A stretch of DNA of 64,000 nucleotides, taken from contig NZ_JAAXMM010000013.1 in NCBI RefSeq assembly GCF_012276985.1, positions 111,923-175,922 of the forward strand, written 5' to 3'. Shown here one piece after another: positions 60,182-64,000 of this stretch. The DNA is from Agrobacterium sp. a22-2 (lineage in GTDB: Bacteria; Pseudomonadota; Alphaproteobacteria; Rhizobiales; Rhizobiaceae). Positions within the stretch are counted from its first letter, which is position 1. Each line of letters starts with the position of its first letter. Below the pieces are notes generated by a model. That model worked only from the letters and a program-made list of their open reading frames with translations, had not been told where the DNA came from and did not search any database. A program made the position numbers and the translations under genes.

Positions 60182-60201
60182 CGGGCCTCTTTCGAGGCCC
60201 G
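60182..60201 (-). terminator. Rho-independent terminator of mmsA
   Basis: CGGGCCTC (60182-60189) pairs with GAGGCCCG (60194-60201), loop TTTC, and the minus strand continues with TTTT. It is about 27 bases after the mmsA stop. Confidence 0.8.
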
Positions 60202-60228
60202 CCCTGCATCGTCAGGAGGAGACGAAGA

Positions 60229-61725
60229 TCACTTCATCGTCGGGATCGAGAATTCGGCACCATCCTTGATGCCAGAGGGCCAGCGGCTGGTGACGGTCTT
60301 GGTACGGGTCCAGAACTTGATCGAATCCGTGCCGTGCTGATTCAAATCGCCGAAGGACGAGGACTTCCAGCCGCCGAAGGAATGGTAGGCCAGCGGAACC
60401 GGGATCGGCACGTTGACGCCGACCATGCCGATATTGATGCGGCTGGTGAAGTCGCGGGCCGCATCGCCGTCGCGGGTGTAGATGGCAACGCCATTGCCGT
60501 ATTCATGCTTCATCGGCAGATCAAGGGCTTCCTCGTAGTTCTTGGCGCGAACGACCGAGAGAACCGGTCCGAAGATCTCGGTCTTGTAGATGTCCATATC
60601 CGGCGTGACATTGTCGAACAGGCAGCCGCCGACGAAATAGCCGTCTTCGTAACCCTGCAGCTTGAAATCGCGGCCGTCGACCACGAGCTTGGCGCCCTCT
60701 TCGACACCTTTGTTGATCAGGCCGAGGATGCGGGCCTTGGCTTCCTTGGTGACAACAGGACCGAGATCGGCCTTGTCGTCATTATAGGGGCCGATGCGCA
60801 GGGATTCGACCATGGGCGTCAACTTTTCGATTAGGCGGTTGGCGGTCTCCTCGCCAACCGGAACGGCGACCGAAATCGCCATGCAGCGCTCGCCGGCCGA
60901 GCCGTAGCCGGCGCCAATCAGCGCTTGCGCCGCCTGGTCGAGATCGGCATCGGGCATGATAATCATGTGGTTCTTGGCGCCGCCGAAGCATTGGGCGCGC
61001 TTGCCGTTCATCGCCGCCGTGCCATAGACGTAGCGGGCGATCGGCGTGGAGCCGACGAAGGAGACGGCCGAGATATCGGGATGGCTGAGGATCGCGTCGA
61101 CGGCCGACTTGTCGCCGTTGACGACGTTGAGCACGCCGGCCGGCAGACCGGCCTCGATCATCAGTTCGGCAAGCCGGATCGGCAGGGACGGATCACGCTC
61201 GGAAGGCTTCAGGATGAAGGCGTTGCCGCAGGCGATCGCCGGGGCAAACATCCACATCGGGATCATGCCGGGGAAGTTGAACGGGGTGATGCCGGCACCG
61301 ATGCCGACCGGCTGGCGGATCGAATACATGTCGATGTTGGGGCCGGCGCCTTCGGTGAACTCGCTCTTGGAGAGATGCGGGATGCCGATGACGAATTCGC
61401 AGACTTCCAGACCGCGGATGACGTCGCCCTTCGAATCCTCGATGGTCTTGCCATGCTCGCGCGACAGCATTTCGGCGAGTTCATTCATGTTCTCGTTGAG
61501 CAGGGCGACGAATTTCATGAAGACGCGGGCGCGGCGCTGCGGATTGGTGGCGGCCCACTTGCCCTGGGCGGCCTTGGCATTCTGCACGGCGGCGTCGAGC
61601 TCGGCGTCGCTGGCCAGCGCCACTTCGCCCTGGATCTCGCCGGTGGCCGGGTTGAAAATCGGCTGCTTGCGGCCGGATGTGCCGGCGACCTTCTGGCCGC
61701 CGATGAAATGACCGATCTGATACAT
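60229..61725 (-). CDS. mmsA: CoA-acylating methylmalonate-semialdehyde dehydrogenase
   Basis: 498 residues. Aldehyde dehydrogenase blocks: GGAKNHMIIMPDADLDQAAQALIGAGYGSAGERCMAISVAVPVGE (catalytic Cys in GERCMAI), FNFPGMIPMWMFAPAIACGN and PFGGWKSSSFGDLNQHG-type C terminus (FGGWKSSSFGDLNQ). The enzyme converts (methyl)malonate semialdehyde to acetyl- or propionyl-CoA in valine, inositol and beta-alanine breakdown. It is divergent from a LysR gene that probably regulates it. A clear terminator follows. Confidence 0.95.
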   Translation of the reverse strand: MYQIGHFIGGQKVAGTSGRKQPIFNPATGEIQGEVALASDAELDAAVQNAKAAQGKWAATNPQRRARVFMKFVALLNENMNELAEMLSREHGKTIEDSKGDVIRGLEVCEFVIGIPHLSKSEFTEGAGPNIDMYSIRQPVGIGAGITPFNFPGMIPMWMFAPAIACGNAFILKPSERDPSLPIRLAELMIEAGLPAGVLNVVNGDKSAVDAILSHPDISAVSFVGSTPIARYVYGTAAMNGKRAQCFGGAKNHMIIMPDADLDQAAQALIGAGYGSAGERCMAISVAVPVGEETANRLIEKLTPMVESLRIGPYNDDKADLGPVVTKEAKARILGLINKGVEEGAKLVVDGRDFKLQGYEDGYFVGGCLFDNVTPDMDIYKTEIFGPVLSVVRAKNYEEALDLPMKHEYGNGVAIYTRDGDAARDFTSRINIGMVGVNVPIPVPLAYHSFGGWKSSSFGDLNQHGTDSIKFWTRTKTVTSRWPSGIKDGAEFSIPTMK

Positions 61726-61740
61726 GGGGTTCCTCCTAGG

Positions 61741-61845
61741 TTTTTATGATCGCAGCTTTGCACTTCAATTTGCACAAATCAATCGCCTGAATTACACATC
61801 CGTTGTGCGGAAATAGAAGTCACTTCCAACACGACAGGGATCGCG
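61741..61845. promoter_or_regulatory. Divergent mmsA/lysR promoter with TTGCAC repeats
   Basis: TTTGCAC occurs twice within 15 bases (near 61757 and 61769), and TTGTGC at about 61803 is its inverse, giving a GCACAA...TTGTGC arrangement. This is a good position for a LysR operator. No factor is proven. Confidence 0.5.
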
Positions 61846-62727
61846 ATGAACTGGGACGACGTGCGGATGTTTCTGGCGGTGGCGCGCACCGGGCAGATCC
61901 TGGCGGCCTCGAAGCGGCTGGGGGTCAACCATGCGACCCTGTCGCGCCGGGTGTCCGCTCTTGAAGAATCGCTGCAGACGCGACTTCTGATCCGCCGCAC
62001 CAATGGCTGCGAGCTTTCGCCGGAGGGCGAGATTTTCCTGCATGCCGCCGAGCGCATGGAAACGGAAATGCTGGCCGCCCAGTCGAGCATCGGCCGGATC
62101 GACAGCGCTGTGGCCGGCACGGTGCGGATCGGCGCGCCGGACGGATTCGGCGTCGCCTTTCTGGCCTCGAGGCTTGGCCGGCTGACGCAGCGCCATCCGG
62201 ACTTGAAGATCCAGCTGGTGCCGGTGCCGCGCACCTTCTCGCTGTCGCAGCGCGAGGCCGATATCGCCATTACCATCGAGCGGCCGGAACAGGGCCGGCT
62301 GATTTCCTCCAAGCTCACCGACTACACGCTGGGGCTTTATGCGGCGCAGGCCTATCTCGACGCCGCCGGTGTGCCTGAGCGGGTCGAGGCGCTGAAGGAC
62401 CACCGGCGGGTCGGTTATGTCGAGGACCTGCTCTATTCCGCCTCGCTGAATTTCACCGCCGAGGTGATGCGCAACTGGAATGCCACATTCGAGATTTCCT
62501 CGGCCACCGGCCAGACCGAGGCGGTGCGCTCGGGCGCCGGCATCGGCATCCTGCACAGCTATATCGCCCGGCAATATCCCGAACTGGTGCGGGTTTTGCC
62601 GGAGATCGCCATCCGCCGAGCCTATTGGACGACCTATCACGAAAGCGCGCGTGAACTGGTGCGGGTGCGCACCGTGGTCGACTATCTGCAGGAACGAGTG
62701 AGCGAGGAGCGGCCGATCTTTCTCTAA
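61846..62727 (+). CDS. LysR-family regulator divergent from mmsA
   Basis: 293 residues. DNA-binding part NWDDVRMFLAVARTGQILAASKRLGVNHATLSRRVSALEESLQ; effector domain GTVRIGAPDGFGVAFLASRL and READIAITIE. The divergent gene is mmsA, so it likely controls semialdehyde metabolism. In this branch LysR proteins regulate amino-acid and inositol catabolism; the inducer is unknown. Confidence 0.9.
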   Translation: MNWDDVRMFLAVARTGQILAASKRLGVNHATLSRRVSALEESLQTRLLIRRTNGCELSPEGEIFLHAAERMETEMLAAQSSIGRIDSAVAGTVRIGAPDGFGVAFLASRLGRLTQRHPDLKIQLVPVPRTFSLSQREADIAITIERPEQGRLISSKLTDYTLGLYAAQAYLDAAGVPERVEALKDHRRVGYVEDLLYSASLNFTAEVMRNWNATFEISSATGQTEAVRSGAGIGILHSYIARQYPELVRVLPEIAIRRAYWTTYHESARELVRVRTVVDYLQERVSEERPIFL

Positions 62728-62872
62728 AAAAGCGGCGGCAGCCTCGCTCGGGGATACCGGATTCAGTTGACAAAATCGCCCTGAACCGCGCAAACCAAAG
62801 CCTTCGGCGATGCGCGCTCCAGCCCCAGCATCGCCAGCACCACCGTTGGATTTTTTGAGCAACAGGCACCCG

Positions 62873-63976
62873 ATGACCACAGAGACCGCACTGCCCGACT
62901 TCACGATCGCGCCGAACCTTCAGCCGATGGCCGAGGACGCCCGCCTCAAGGCCTTTGAAAACCTCGGCTTCGGCACGCTGTTCACCGACCATATGGCGGT
63001 CATCCTGTGGGATGCCGACAAGGGCTGGCACTCCGCCGAAATCAAGGCGCGTGGGCCGTTTTCGATCGACCCGGCGGCGAGCGTGCTGCATTATGCCCAG
63101 GAAATCTTCGAGGGCATGAAGGCCTATCGCGCCCCGGACGACCGCATCCTGCTGTTCCGGCCGGAGGAAAACGCCCGTCGTTTTGCCAGATCCGCCGAGC
63201 GCATGGCGATGCCCGAAATTCCCGAGGCGCTGTTCTTGAAGGCTGTCGAGGAACTGGTGAAGATCGACGCGAAATGGGTGCCGGAGGGTGAGGGCAGCCT
63301 CTATCTGCGGCCGTTCATGTTCGCCAGCGAGACCTTTCTCGGCGTGCGGCCATCGCGGCAATATATCTTCTGCGTCATCGCCTCGCCGGTCGGCCCCTAT
63401 TTCAAGGGCGGCGGCAAGCCGGTGACCCTGTGGGTGTCCGAGGATTTCACCCGCGCCGGCCCCGGCGGCACCGGGGCTGCCAAATGCGGCGGCAACTATG
63501 CCGGCAGCCTGCTGGCCCAGGCGGAAGCCACCAGGCGCGGTTGCGACCAGGTGGTGTTTCTCGATGCGGCCGAACACCGCTGGGTGGAGGAACTCGGCGG
63601 CATGAACGTGTTCTTCGTGATGGATGACGGCACGGTGGTGACGCCGCCGCTGTCGGGCACCATCCTGCCCGGCATCACCCGCGCCTCGATCATCAAGCTT
63701 TGCGGCGAAAACGGCCTCAACGTCGTCGAACGGCCCTATTCCTTCGACGAGTGGAAGGCGGACGCGCAAAGCGGAAAACTGCGCGAGGCCTTTGCCTGCG
63801 GCACCGCCGCCGTGATTGCCGCCATCGGCACGGTCCGCCACGCCGGCGGCGAATTCGTCATCGGCAATGCCGGCACCGGCCTGCAGACCGAAACCCTGCG
63901 CACCCAGCTGACCAGCATCCAGCGCGGCCAGGCGCCGGATGCGCATGGCTGGGTGAAGACGGTGGATCTGGGGTAA
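62873..63976 (+). CDS. ilvE: Branched-chain amino-acid aminotransferase
   Basis: 367 residues from the ATG at 62873. PLP-dependent fold type IV: the arginine-rich RPEENARRFARSAERM and LYLRPFMFASETFLGV blocks, and the PLP lysine in GAAKCGGNYAGSLLAQAEA. GTAAVIAAIGTVRHAGG closes the active site. It transfers amino groups between leucine, isoleucine or valine and 2-oxoglutarate. The upstream in-frame codons lack a ribosome-binding site. It ends near the window edge and appears complete. Confidence 0.94.
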   Translation: MTTETALPDFTIAPNLQPMAEDARLKAFENLGFGTLFTDHMAVILWDADKGWHSAEIKARGPFSIDPAASVLHYAQEIFEGMKAYRAPDDRILLFRPEENARRFARSAERMAMPEIPEALFLKAVEELVKIDAKWVPEGEGSLYLRPFMFASETFLGVRPSRQYIFCVIASPVGPYFKGGGKPVTLWVSEDFTRAGPGGTGAAKCGGNYAGSLLAQAEATRRGCDQVVFLDAAEHRWVEELGGMNVFFVMDDGTVVTPPLSGTILPGITRASIIKLCGENGLNVVERPYSFDEWKADAQSGKLREAFACGTAAVIAAIGTVRHAGGEFVIGNAGTGLQTETLRTQLTSIQRGQAPDAHGWVKTVDLG

Positions 63977-64000
63977 GGGGCTGGCGGGAATGGGATAAGG

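Overview
This window looks like a Rhizobiaceae chromosome (Rhizobium/Agrobacterium-type alphaproteobacterium). The evidence is the gene content: an alphaproteobacterial glutamate-cysteine ligase, a RirA-type iron regulator with an iron-responsive box, an ATP-synthase zeta inhibitor, DUF1127 and DUF992 proteins, a bdhA-patatin pair, KatG/OxyR, and a putrescine gamma-glutamyl pathway. Most of the sequence is high-GC housekeeping and metabolic DNA. All identifications are from reading the sequence; no database search was run.

Layout. 1-25.3 kb is ordinary chromosome: gshA 3' end, a DUF937 protein, DUF1127, LysR and TetR regulators, katG divergent from oxyR with an OxyR-type site against the oxyR start, bdhA, patatin phospholipase, adhP, a dienelactone hydrolase, ltrA-like, MAPEG, guaB, a LysE exporter with an acetyltransferase, the ATPase zeta inhibitor, a Tat-exported metallo-hydrolase, an MFS pump, an EamA/LysR pair, and VOC-rlmE-ppx.

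25.33-41.43 kb is a roughly 16-kb integrated element in the 3' end of a tRNA-Gln(CUG) gene. It is bounded by a 20-bp direct repeat of the tRNA end, and each end carries a pair of 9-mers 13 bp apart, probable integrase arm sites. It encodes a tyrosine integrase, unknown small proteins, an iteron-like repeat tract, a solitary cytosine methyltransferase behind a 22-bp palindrome, a MobV-like relaxase, a replicase/primase-like Rep protein, a full EcoRII-like cassette (methyltransferase, Vsr, endonuclease) and a coupled DUF262-HEPN gene pair. It is best described as an integrative and mobilizable element whose cargo sits beside attR and is largely defence.

41.43-43.5 kb, outside attR, holds a DUF4145-like protein, a frameshifted small gene and a conspicuously AT-rich membrane protein. 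This is probably an older or tandem island.

43.5-64 kb returns to chromosome: a GFA protein, DUF992, small rhizobial proteins, an amino-acid/polyamine cluster (DadA-like oxidase, PuuA-like ligase, PuuB-like oxidase, N-carbamoylputrescine amidase), a tandem pair of paralogous TetR regulators, gluconokinase, an AbrB-type membrane protein, a GMC oxidoreductase behind a perfect palindrome, rirA divergent from an Fe(III)-binding protein, a DUF898-M48 pair, mmsA with a divergent LysR, and ilvE.
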